Shown in pieces: positions 1 through 6,433 of a stretch of DNA of 13,216 nucleotides (the first letter of the stretch is position 1; every line of letters begins with the position of its first letter). The notes beneath the pieces were generated by a model, which was not told the DNA's origin, ran no database searches, and saw only the letters and a list, made by a program, of their open reading frames with translations. The position numbers and the translations under genes are program-made. The stretch is taken from the NCBI GenBank assembly GCA_964548225.1, contig CAZJQP010000113.1, forward strand, positions 1-13,216, given 5' to 3'. Origin of the DNA: CALMEH01 sp964548225. GTDB lineage: Bacteria; Acidobacteriota; Blastocatellia; Pyrinomonadales; Pyrinomonadaceae.

Positions 1-32
1 GCCTTCTAAATTATTAGCAAAATCGTGGCTTT

Positions 33-209
33 TCAACTAGCACCAGTGGTTATTAAGGCATCACTCCATTTAGACCAATTTACTCCAAGCCATTCCCATT
101 TCTTTATACCTGTCGCATTTTCAAATTTCTGCATTCCTAATGGCTTTCCGCCATTTTCCTGAGCAGTTCTTTTTATTTCTTGAATGATGTAATCTTTTTC
201 GTATCTCAT
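33..209 (-). CDS. Homing-endonuclease-associated-repeat fragment, probably frameshifted
   Basis: This is a short minus-strand reading frame of 58 residues starting at ATG 207-209 (MRYEKDY). A TTG nine bases further upstream (216-218) is possible but less likely. The pattern of an amphipathic helix (YIIQEIKRTA), a GKPL turn, a second helix and a W-x3-W-x2-AL end is typical of the small helical repeat found with HNH and homing endonucleases (HNH_repeat family), a likely DNA-binding unit. Family members normally continue into further repeats. Here a TGA at 33-35 stops the frame right after the first repeat, while the neighbouring frame stays open from 36 to the window edge and reads LKSHDFANNLEG, a plausible continuation. 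A one-base deletion near 36-38 would explain this. No good Shine-Dalgarno is seen. The family call is from recognised pattern only; the frameshift is inferred. Confidence 0.5.
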   Translation of the reverse strand: MRYEKDYIIQEIKRTAQENGGKPLGMQKFENATGIKKWEWLGVNWSKWSDALITTGAS

Positions 210-210
210 A

Positions 211-275
211 AAAAACAAAATCAGTGGTCAATTTATCACAACTGACCACTGACCACGAACAACTGACCACTGATT
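211..275 (-). terminator. Probable intrinsic terminator of lpdA built from heptad repeats
   Basis: The 12-nt arms 219-230 and 264-275 are perfectly complementary (TGACCACTGATT and its complement). The distal arm overlaps the lpdA stop codon by one base. Read on the minus strand, the stem is followed by a T-rich run (TTGTTTTTT, roughly 211-219). The loop is long, about 33 nt, which is not ideal for an intrinsic terminator. The T-run reaches the start of the downstream small gene. Confidence 0.5.
240..274. repeat. Heptanucleotide tandem repeat
   Basis: Five consecutive 7-mers read AACTGAC, CACTGAC, CACGAAC, AACTGAC and CACTGAT. This matches the style of short heptad repeats seen between genes in cyanobacteria and some other phyla. 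Its last part forms one arm of the lpdA terminator hairpin. Confidence 0.8.
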
Positions 276-1684
276 TACAAATGAATCGTCAAATCGTGAA
301 CACCTTCGGCGGCTTCCATCATTGATTCGGAAACGGTCGGGTGCGCGTGGATTGTGTTGGCGATTGACTCGGCGGTGGCTTCGTGCGACATAGCGACGCA
401 GGCTTCGGCGAGGAGTTCGGTGGCGTGTGGACCAATTAAATGAACACCGAGAACTTCGTCATATTTTTTGTCGCTGACGATTTTAATAAAGCCGTCGGTT
501 TCGCCTAAGATTCGTGCTTTGCCGCTTGCCGAGAACGGGAATTTTCCGACTTTCACGTCGTAGCCTTGTTCTTTGGCTTTGGCTTCGGTCAATCCGACAG
601 ACGCAACTTCGGGGTCGCAATAGGTGCAGTTCGGGACTAATCTTTGGTTAATCGGTTCGACTTTTCTGCCCGCGATTCGTTCGACGACCAAACAGCCTTC
701 TTTCGACGCGAGATGCGCGAGCCAAGCGGTGTCAATAACATCGCCGATGGCGAAAACATTGGGTTCGTCGGTTTCGCAATATTCGTTGACTTTGATTGTG
801 CCACGCGGATTGACGACGACTTTCGTGTTTTCCAAACCGAGTTTTTCGAGATAAGGCATTCGTCCGATGGCAACGAGAAGCATTTCGGCTTCAAGCGAAA
901 CGTCTTTGCCTTTTGCGTCTTTGCCCGAAACTTTAACGCTCGATTTTGTTTTTTCGAGCTTGTCCATTTTCACGCCCGTCAAACATTTGATTCCGCGTTT
1001 TTTGAAACTGCGTTCGAGTTCTTTGGAAACATCTGCGTCTTCCAAAGGCACGATTCTGTCCATTAATTCAACGACTGTCGTATCACAACCGAAACGCGAA
1101 TAAACCGAAGCAAATTCAACTCCGACCGCGCCCGAACCTAAGACAATCATTGATTTCGGAACGTGATTTAATTCAAGAATCTGATCTGAATTAACGACCT
1201 GTTTGCCGTCAACTTCAAAACCCGGAATCGGACGCACGACCGAACCCGTGGCGATGATAATGTTTTTCGCTTCGACGGTTTCTTTCTTGCCGTCTTCATA
1301 CGCGACTTCGACTTTGCCTTTGCCCGCGATTTTGCCGAAACCGTTGAAAACAGTAACTTTATTTTTCTTCATCAAATACGAAACGCCCGCCGAATTTTTC
1401 GACACCACGCCCGATTTGTAATCTTGAACTTTTGCAAAATCATACGATAAACCTTCGACTTTCAAGCCGAAATTCTCAAAATGCTGTGCTTTTTCGTAAA
1501 GATGCGCCGCGTTTAAAAGTGCTTTTGTCGGAATACATCCGCGCAAACCGCACGTTCCGCCGAGTCGTGCATCTTTTTCCTTTTCGATAAGCGCAACCTT
1601 TAAACCGACTTGCGAACCGCGCACCGCCGCGACATAACCGCCCGGACCGGAACCGATAATTACTACGTCAAATTGTTCTGCCAA
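275..1684 (-). CDS. lpdA: Dihydrolipoyl dehydrogenase (E3)
   Basis: This flavoprotein reoxidises dihydrolipoyl groups of pyruvate, 2-oxoglutarate or branched-chain dehydrogenase complexes, or of the glycine cleavage system, passing electrons to NAD. It is a full-length 469-residue protein. Visible are the N-terminal FAD fold (GSGPGG, 11-16), the redox-active disulfide C45-x4-C50 in GGTCGLRGC followed by IPTKALL, the NAD-binding GSGAVG (183-188) with E206 favouring NAD, the second FAD motif FAIGDV (311-316), and the catalytic HPT-x-SE near the C-terminus (H448, E453). The start is TTG at 1682-1684, supported by GAGG at 1693-1696, eight bases upstream. No E2 or other complex subunit is in the window, so the partner complex is unknown. 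It is divergent from the rhodanese cluster. Confidence 0.95.
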   Translation of the reverse strand: MAEQFDVVIIGSGPGGYVAAVRGSQVGLKVALIEKEKDARLGGTCGLRGCIPTKALLNAAHLYEKAQHFENFGLKVEGLSYDFAKVQDYKSGVVSKNSAGVSYLMKKNKVTVFNGFGKIAGKGKVEVAYEDGKKETVEAKNIIIATGSVVRPIPGFEVDGKQVVNSDQILELNHVPKSMIVLGSGAVGVEFASVYSRFGCDTTVVELMDRIVPLEDADVSKELERSFKKRGIKCLTGVKMDKLEKTKSSVKVSGKDAKGKDVSLEAEMLLVAIGRMPYLEKLGLENTKVVVNPRGTIKVNEYCETDEPNVFAIGDVIDTAWLAHLASKEGCLVVERIAGRKVEPINQRLVPNCTYCDPEVASVGLTEAKAKEQGYDVKVGKFPFSASGKARILGETDGFIKIVSDKKYDEVLGVHLIGPHATELLAEACVAMSHEATAESIANTIHAHPTVSESMMEAAEGVHDLTIHL

Positions 1685-1731
1685 TGTTTTAACCTCGTAT
1701 ATTAAAATTATTTAAATTACTCAAAACATTC

Positions 1732-1737
1732 ATTATA
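1732..1737 (-). promoter_or_regulatory. Likely -10 box of lpdA
   Basis: On the minus strand this reads a perfect TATAAT, giving a leader of about 40 nt before the TTG start and its GAGG ribosome site. No good -35 is seen at 16-18 nt spacing (the region reads CTAGCAC). Confidence 0.5.
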
Positions 1738-1779
1738 GAAATTTCGGGCGATTCGTGCTAGTTATGAAGTTTGACTTGC

Positions 1780-1791
1780 GCTAAAATTAGC
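1780..1791 (+). promoter_or_regulatory. Short dyad and possible -10 just upstream of the rhodanese lipoprotein
   Basis: GCTAA-AA-TTAGC is a small inverted repeat ending four bases before the ATG at 1796. The embedded TAAAAT (1782-1787) could act as a -10, which would give an almost leaderless mRNA, in keeping with the absence of a Shine-Dalgarno. TTGACT at 1771-1776 is too close to serve as its -35. It could equally be an operator. Confidence 0.25.
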
Positions 1792-1795
1792 AATT

Positions 1796-2197
1796 ATGAA
1801 AAGAAATATAGTTTTATTGATGATTTTTACGCTGATTTCCTTAACCGCGTGTCAAAAACAAACGGCGCAAATTGAAACGCCGAATGAAATCAAGCAAATC
1901 TCGGTCGAACAAGCCAAACCGATTGTCGAAAAAGGCGACGTGCAGTTTATAGATGTGCGTATGGATTCGGAATTCAAAGGCGGACACGCACCGAAAGCCG
2001 TAAATTTACCGCTCGATTCGCTCGAACAATCGCTGGCGCAACTCGACAAATCAAAACCTGTCTATCTTATCTGCGAAACCGGCAGACGTTCGCAAAAAGG
2101 CGCGGAAATTTTGCAGAAAAACGGTTTTCAAAACCTTTTTAACATCGAAGGTGGAACGGCGGCTTGGCGCACGGCAGGTTTTCCGATTGAAAAATAA
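1796..2197 (+). CDS. Rhodanese-domain lipoprotein
   Basis: This is a 133-residue single-domain rhodanese (sulfurtransferase fold) with an N-terminal lipoprotein signal: KR, a hydrophobic stretch, then the lipobox LTAC with C19 as the lipidated residue. It should therefore be anchored in the cell envelope facing the periplasm. The rhodanese domain spans about 33-131. VQFIDVR (49-55) precedes the substrate region, and the active-site loop is C93-ETGRRS, with C93 as the persulfide-forming cysteine. The ending IEGGTAAWRTAGFPIEK is typical of the family. It is first in a plus-strand cluster, four bases before the next rhodanese gene. There is no clear Shine-Dalgarno. Substrate is unknown; such proteins may move sulfane sulfur or serve redox or metal stress. 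Confidence 0.9.
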   Translation: MKRNIVLLMIFTLISLTACQKQTAQIETPNEIKQISVEQAKPIVEKGDVQFIDVRMDSEFKGGHAPKAVNLPLDSLEQSLAQLDKSKPVYLICETGRRSQKGAEILQKNGFQNLFNIEGGTAAWRTAGFPIEK

Positions 2198-2201
2198 AAA
2201 T

Positions 2202-2585
2202 ATGGAACATTCAAAAGAATTTGAAAAATTAGTCGCCGACATAATGCCGAATGTCAAAGAAATTTCGGTTGCGGAAACTTTGGAAAGAGTTGAATCGGGC
2301 GCAATTTTGATTGATGTGCGCGAAGACAACGAATTTGAAACCGCCCACGCGAGCGGCGCGGAACACATCGGGCGCGGCGTAATCGAGCGCGACATTGTTT
2401 GGAAACATCCCGAAAAAGATAAAGAAATAATTTTATATTGCGGCGGCGGTTATCGTTCGGCACTCGCGGCGGACAATCTGCAAAAAATGGGTTACACGAA
2501 TATTCTTTCGATGGCTGGCGGTTGGACAGCATGGAAAGAAGAAGAGGAGAAAGCGAGAAAGGGAGAAGAGGAGATTAGTTCTTAA
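2202..2585 (+). CDS. Cytoplasmic rhodanese-domain protein
   Basis: This is a 127-residue single-domain rhodanese without a signal peptide. I chose ATG 2202, four bases after the previous stop; an upstream in-frame start at 2151 would overlap the lipoprotein gene by 47 bases and add residues with no family resemblance. ILIDVRE (35-41) and the loop C80-GGGYRSA identify the catalytic site, C80 being the sulfur-accepting cysteine. MAGGWTAWK closes the domain, and a charged tail (about 112-127, rich in E and K) follows. Together with the lipoprotein rhodanese it makes an envelope/cytoplasm pair and is probably co-transcribed with it and with the methyltransferase. The specific sulfur donor and acceptor cannot be read from sequence. 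Confidence 0.9.
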   Translation: MEHSKEFEKLVADIMPNVKEISVAETLERVESGAILIDVREDNEFETAHASGAEHIGRGVIERDIVWKHPEKDKEIILYCGGGYRSALAADNLQKMGYTNILSMAGGWTAWKEEEEKARKGEEEISS

Positions 2586-2589
2586 AATT

Positions 2590-3240
2590 ATGGATGCAAG
2601 AGAAAGAACAAAAGAACTTCAAGAGGAATTTGCCAAAAGAGGCGATGTTTTCGGTTGGTTTGATGCGCTTTACCGCGAGGCAAACGGCAATAATGAATCA
2701 ATTCCTTGGGCAGATTTAGAACCGAATAGTTATTTTGTCGAATTTGCGCGAAAGACAAATTTGCAAGGCAACGGGCGCAAGGCTTTGGTTGTCGGTTGCG
2801 GTTTGGGCGACGACGCGAAATATTTGCACGATTTGGGTTTTGACGTTACGGGATTTGATATTTCCGAAACCGCGATAAATTGGGCAAAAAAACTTAATCC
2901 GCAAATTCATTTTGAAGTTATGGATTTATTTGAGCCGTTTCGCGGTTGGCTCGGCGCATTTGAATTCGTGCTTGAAATTTACACAATTCAGCCTTTGCCG
3001 CTCGAAATGCGCGGCGAAGTGATTGATGCGATTTCAAATTTTGTTGCCGAAAAAGGCAAAATCGTCGTCGTTACACGCGGACGCGAAGACGACGAAATTC
3101 CGGCAGAAATGCCTTGGGCTTTGTCGCGCAAAGATTTATCGCGCTTTGAGCAGAACGGTTTGAAACAAATCTATTTTGAAGAAATGCCCGGCAATGAAGA
3201 AACACCCATAAAAAGATTTGTCGTTGAATATACGCGGTAA
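2590..3240 (+). CDS. Class I SAM-dependent methyltransferase, thiopurine methyltransferase-like
   Basis: This 216-residue protein has the Rossmann SAM-binding motif I at 66-74 (VVGCGLGDD), an acidic residue ending strand 2 (D90 in TGFDIS), and the late MPWALSRKDLSRF segment. The overall arrangement, with an N-terminal W/Y-rich helix region and a motif I of the GCGxGxD type, resembles the TPMT/tellurite-resistance methyltransferase group, which methylates sulfur, selenium or tellurium compounds. The start ATG is four bases after the second rhodanese, so it is most likely in the same transcript. Linking sulfur transfer (rhodaneses) with an S- or chalcogen-methyltransferase is an inference from context. 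Its stop codon lies in the A/T tract that forms the tail of the tracrRNA terminator on the opposite strand. Confidence 0.8.
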   Translation: MDARERTKELQEEFAKRGDVFGWFDALYREANGNNESIPWADLEPNSYFVEFARKTNLQGNGRKALVVGCGLGDDAKYLHDLGFDVTGFDISETAINWAKKLNPQIHFEVMDLFEPFRGWLGAFEFVLEIYTIQPLPLEMRGEVIDAISNFVAEKGKIVVVTRGREDDEIPAEMPWALSRKDLSRFEQNGLKQIYFEEMPGNEETPIKRFVVEYTR

Positions 3241-3271
3241 AAAATAAAAAGCCCGGGTTTTCACGCGGGCT
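3239..3271 (-). terminator. Intrinsic terminator of the tracrRNA
   Basis: Arms 3250-3255 (AGCCCG on the plus strand) and 3266-3271 (CGGGCT) form a six-pair GC-rich stem. On the minus strand this is followed by TTTTTATTTTTT (3250 down to 3239). On the plus strand the hairpin is followed by GGGATTACC with no T-run, so it works in the minus direction only. This is the direction needed to end the tracrRNA. Confidence 0.85.
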
Positions 3272-3361
3272 GGGATTACCGTTAAACCGGATGTCCTACG
3301 ATTAGCTTTTTAAAACTAACTTGTTATAAAAAGCAACGATATTCTTATTTCATAAACTGAA
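3241..3361 (-). ncRNA. tracrRNA (antisense to the cas operon)
   Basis: This RNA pairs with the crRNA repeat, allows RNase III processing and loads Cas9. Its 5' part is a 36-nt anti-repeat (3323-3358) that aligns to the CRISPR repeat without gaps: 30 of 36 positions are identical, and two of the six differences still allow G:U pairing, so 32 of 36 pairs can form. The two-base mismatch at repeat positions 9-10 makes an internal loop after an eight-pair lower stem, as expected for a crRNA:tracrRNA duplex. Downstream lie a GGA...UCC/CCG...CGG stem region (about 3273-3296) and the terminator hairpin. Start is inferred about seven bases after the -10 (near 3361) and the end in the U-run (about 3241), giving roughly 120 nt. 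It lies between the methyltransferase and cas9. Only the exact 5' end is uncertain. Confidence 0.92.
3323..3358 (-). repeat. tracrRNA anti-repeat
   Basis: This is a diverged copy of the CRISPR repeat. In crRNA orientation (plus strand here) it differs from the array repeat at positions 4 and 6 (G to A, both G:U compatible), 9 and 10 (TT to AA), 19 (T to A) and 29 (G to C). The core GCAACGAT (3333-3340) and the end ATAAACT (3352-3358) are preserved. Confidence 0.95.
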
Positions 3362-3367
3362 AAATAT

Positions 3368-3394
3368 GTTATAGTGTTTCAAACAATTTCTCAA
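3368..3394 (-). promoter_or_regulatory. tracrRNA promoter
   Basis: On the minus strand TTGAGA (3394 to 3389) and TATAAC (3373 to 3368) are separated by 15 nt. The predicted start, near 3361, lies just before the anti-repeat. The spacing is one or two bases shorter than ideal. The same bases contain a plus-strand TATAGT (3370-3375) that could belong to a cas9 promoter, so the two promoters may overlap; no good plus-strand -35 is seen. Confidence 0.6.
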
Positions 3395-3430
3395 GTTTTA
3401 ACTTAACTTTTTTTATCAAGGAGATACTCT

Positions 3431-6400
3431 ATGTTTGATTCACAAATCGTATTGGGTTTGGATTTGGGCGTTACTTCGGTTGGTTGGGCATTAATCAAAA
3501 ATAATTTTGAAGACGACATAATTTCATCAACCGAAATTATTACCACAGGTGTCCGAATTTTTCCTGCAACAACAGAAGGAACTCAAAACACGCCAAAAAA
3601 TTTCAAACGGCGCACATCACGCGGAACACGCCGTTTGTTACGGCGAAAACGTCAACGGAAAAATCATCTACGCGAAATTCTCGTATCAAAAAATCTTTTG
3701 CCGAAAATCGAAAAAGGCGAATCTTCCGAAAGTTTTGACGCGCTCGGCAATCCTTACGATTTGCGCGTTCGCGGTTTGAGCGAAAAACTCGAACCGCTTG
3801 AAATCGGCAGAGCGATTTATCACTTGGCAAAACGGCGCGGTTTTTTGAGCAATCGTAAATCCGGCAAATCGAAAGACGACGGCGTAGTTTTTGAAGGAAT
3901 CGCCGAAATTAAAGGTGGCATCGAACAAAACAACTTCAAAACGCTCGGTCAATATCTGAACACTTTGGACAAAAAGCGTCGGCATTACACGGCGCGAAAA
4001 ATGGTCGAAGACGAATTTGAAGAATTTTGGACGGCGCAAGAAAAATATTATCCCGAAATTCTCAATGAAAATCTCAAAACCGAAATAAAACACATCGTTT
4101 TTTATCAACGTCCGATTCAATCTCAGCGAGGATTGATTGGACTTTGCTCGTTTGAAAAAGGGAAAAAGCGTTGTGATATGGCGCGGCAGGAAGCACAGCG
4201 TTTGCGTTATTGGCAAGACATCAATAATTTGCAATTGCAAGACCGCGAATCTTTGAATTGGCGAATTTTATCAATCGCAGAAAAAGCGAAACTTGCCGAT
4301 GAATTTGAGAAAAAGAAAGAAATTACATACAAAGGCTTACGCAAATTATTAAAAATTGACGAAGATGTCCGCATCAATCTCGAAGCCAACGAAAAGAAAC
4401 TTTACGGTAATAAAACGGCGGTTGTGCTTCGCAAAGCCATCGGCAAGGTTTGGGACGAATTGGCGGAAGAAAAGCAAAATCGTTTGATTGAAGAATTGTT
4501 CCGCATCGAAAGCGAAATCGCGCTCGAAAATCGTTTGCGGGGGTTTTGGAAATTTGATAACAAGCAAATCGAAGAAACATTAAAAGTCCAACTCGAATCT
4601 GGTTACAGCCGTTGTTCGTTGAAAGCCGCACGAAAAATTTTGCCGAAAATGCAAGAAGGTATGCGCTATGATGAAGCCGCAACCGAAGTTTATGGCGACC
4701 ATCGAAAATCTTTCGATTTGCAATCATTTGAAAAACTTTCCCTACCGCCAAAAGATTTGCGTAATCCAATTGTTTCTAAAGGTTTGCACGAACTTCGCAA
4801 AGTCGTCAACGCAATTTTGCGCGAATATGGCAAACCTGACGAAATTCATCTTGAAATGGCGCGAGATTTGAAGTTGACCGCCAAACAAAAAGAACGCGCT
4901 ATCAAACAACAAAATCAAAATAAACGCGCTAATGAGGAAGCCGAAGACTTTTACAGACAAAAATTCGGTTTGGAAAATGTTTCGGGATTCGACAAATTAA
5001 AATATCGTCTGTGGAAAGAATCCGGCGAAATGTGTCCTTATACGGGCGAGAAAATTCCGCCCGAAGTTTTGATGGACGACCAAAAAATTGATGTCGAGCA
5101 TATCATTCCATACAGCCGCTCGTTTGATGATTCGTATATGAACAAAACGATTTGTTTGGCGAGTTTTAATCGTGATGTAAAGAAAAATCTGACACCATTC
5201 GAGCTTTTCGGCGGCGACGAGCAGAAATATTTTGAAATGCTCAAACGCATCGAAAATCTGCCGTCGGCAAAGCAGAAGAAATTCGTGCAGAAATCGGTTG
5301 ACGAAAACGAAATGATCGGCAGACAACTTTCCGACACACGCTATATTTGCAAAGAAGCGCGAGGTTATCTGCTTCAACTTTACAAAAACGAACAAGCCGT
5401 AACGGTTATTGCTGGTGGCGCAACGGCGAATCTGCGGCACGTTTGGGGATTGAATTCAATTTTGGCGGACGGCGATGTTGACGTGAAAAATCGTTACGAC
5501 CATCGGCATCACGCGATTGACGCAATCGTTATTGCGCTGACCAGTCGCCGTTTATTTCAGTATATTTCCAAACTTGCGAGCAGAAACCGTGAATTGATGA
5601 AACGCAATTTGTCGGCGATGGAAATGCCTTGGGAAAATTTTCTGACCGATGTTTCCGAAGCGATAAATTCAATTGTTATTTCACACGCGCCCGTTCATCG
5701 GGTTCGCGGCGAATTATTGAAAAGCACGGCTTACGGAGCTACAAATCAAGAAGGAGTTTTTGTAACTCGAAAAGACCTGAACAGTTTGACGTTACCCGCA
5801 GTTGAGAAAATTGTTGATGAAACGGTCAGAGAAATCGTCGGGGAAAGAATTGAGCAGTATGAAGGCGATTTGAAAAAGGCTTTTGCAGAACCGCTTTTTC
5901 ACAAGGACGGAAAAACTCTTATTAAAAAAGTGCGGATTCACGAAGCAAAATCTTTAGAAACCATAGTCGGAGTAAAAGACGAAAACGGTGAAACTTATAA
6001 ATATTACGCACTTGGCGGAAATCATCACGTTGAGATTTTTGAAAATCTGCAAACCGAAGAAAAAAAAGCCTTTTTAGTTTCCCGTTTTCAAGCGATGCAA
6101 AATCTCCGCGAATCCGTGAGAAAGGGAAATTCACCGAGTTCTATTTTGCGTAAACCTGATGAAAGTTGGGGAAATCCAGAAAATTGGCGATATTTATTTT
6201 CGCTTTGTTCGAGTGATTATATTGAATTTCTTGGAGACGACGGCAAATTGAGTCTTTACAGGATAAAAGAGATGTCTCTCGGACCAAAAGTTCTTGCGCT
6301 TCCACTTAATGAAGCACGGAAAAAGGATTATATGAAAGGAATTACGTTATCAATTCAAGGAAAAGGTTTTAACAAAATAATCCGCAAACTTCAGGTTGAT

Positions 6401-6433
6401 CCGCTTGGGCATCTTTCCCAAGCAAATGATTAA
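3431..6433 (+). CDS. cas9: CRISPR-associated endonuclease Cas9, type II-C
   Basis: This is an RNA-guided double-strand DNA nuclease of 1000 residues, the compact size typical of II-C (classical II-A enzymes are about 1370). The domains run: RuvC-I with D11 in GLDLGVTSVGWAL; arginine-rich bridge helix about 57-85 (KRRTSRGTRR onward); recognition lobe about 86-440; RuvC-II with E475 in IHLEMARDL; HNH about 510-640 with H557 in DVEHIIPYSRSFDD and N580 in SFNRD; RuvC-III with H694 and D697 in HRHHAIDA; C-terminal WED/PAM-interacting part about 760-1000. All nuclease residues are present, so it should be active. ATG 3431 is preceded by AAGGAG (3418-3423). Its end overlaps cas1 by eight bases. No csn2 or cas4 is present, which agrees with II-C. 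PAM specificity cannot be read from the sequence. Confidence 0.98.
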   Translation: MFDSQIVLGLDLGVTSVGWALIKNNFEDDIISSTEIITTGVRIFPATTEGTQNTPKNFKRRTSRGTRRLLRRKRQRKNHLREILVSKNLLPKIEKGESSESFDALGNPYDLRVRGLSEKLEPLEIGRAIYHLAKRRGFLSNRKSGKSKDDGVVFEGIAEIKGGIEQNNFKTLGQYLNTLDKKRRHYTARKMVEDEFEEFWTAQEKYYPEILNENLKTEIKHIVFYQRPIQSQRGLIGLCSFEKGKKRCDMARQEAQRLRYWQDINNLQLQDRESLNWRILSIAEKAKLADEFEKKKEITYKGLRKLLKIDEDVRINLEANEKKLYGNKTAVVLRKAIGKVWDELAEEKQNRLIEELFRIESEIALENRLRGFWKFDNKQIEETLKVQLESGYSRCSLKAARKILPKMQEGMRYDEAATEVYGDHRKSFDLQSFEKLSLPPKDLRNPIVSKGLHELRKVVNAILREYGKPDEIHLEMARDLKLTAKQKERAIKQQNQNKRANEEAEDFYRQKFGLENVSGFDKLKYRLWKESGEMCPYTGEKIPPEVLMDDQKIDVEHIIPYSRSFDDSYMNKTICLASFNRDVKKNLTPFELFGGDEQKYFEMLKRIENLPSAKQKKFVQKSVDENEMIGRQLSDTRYICKEARGYLLQLYKNEQAVTVIAGGATANLRHVWGLNSILADGDVDVKNRYDHRHHAIDAIVIALTSRRLFQYISKLASRNRELMKRNLSAMEMPWENFLTDVSEAINSIVISHAPVHRVRGELLKSTAYGATNQEGVFVTRKDLNSLTLPAVEKIVDETVREIVGERIEQYEGDLKKAFAEPLFHKDGKTLIKKVRIHEAKSLETIVGVKDENGETYKYYALGGNHHVEIFENLQTEEKKAFLVSRFQAMQNLRESVRKGNSPSSILRKPDESWGNPENWRYLFSLCSSDYIEFLGDDGKLSLYRIKEMSLGPKVLALPLNEARKKDYMKGITLSIQGKGFNKIIRKLQVDPLGHLSQAND

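Noticed and set aside
624..1421. Open frames antisense to and inside lpdA
   Set aside because: They are shadows of a strongly conserved 469-residue enzyme with clear codon bias; no independent signals.
2151..2201. Earlier start for the second rhodanese
   Set aside because: It would overlap the lipoprotein gene by 47 bases and add non-family residues; ATG 2202 gives a normal four-base gap.
3250..3271. Terminator for the methyltransferase operon on the plus strand
   Set aside because: The stem has no T-run on its plus-strand 3' side; the T-run is only on the minus side.
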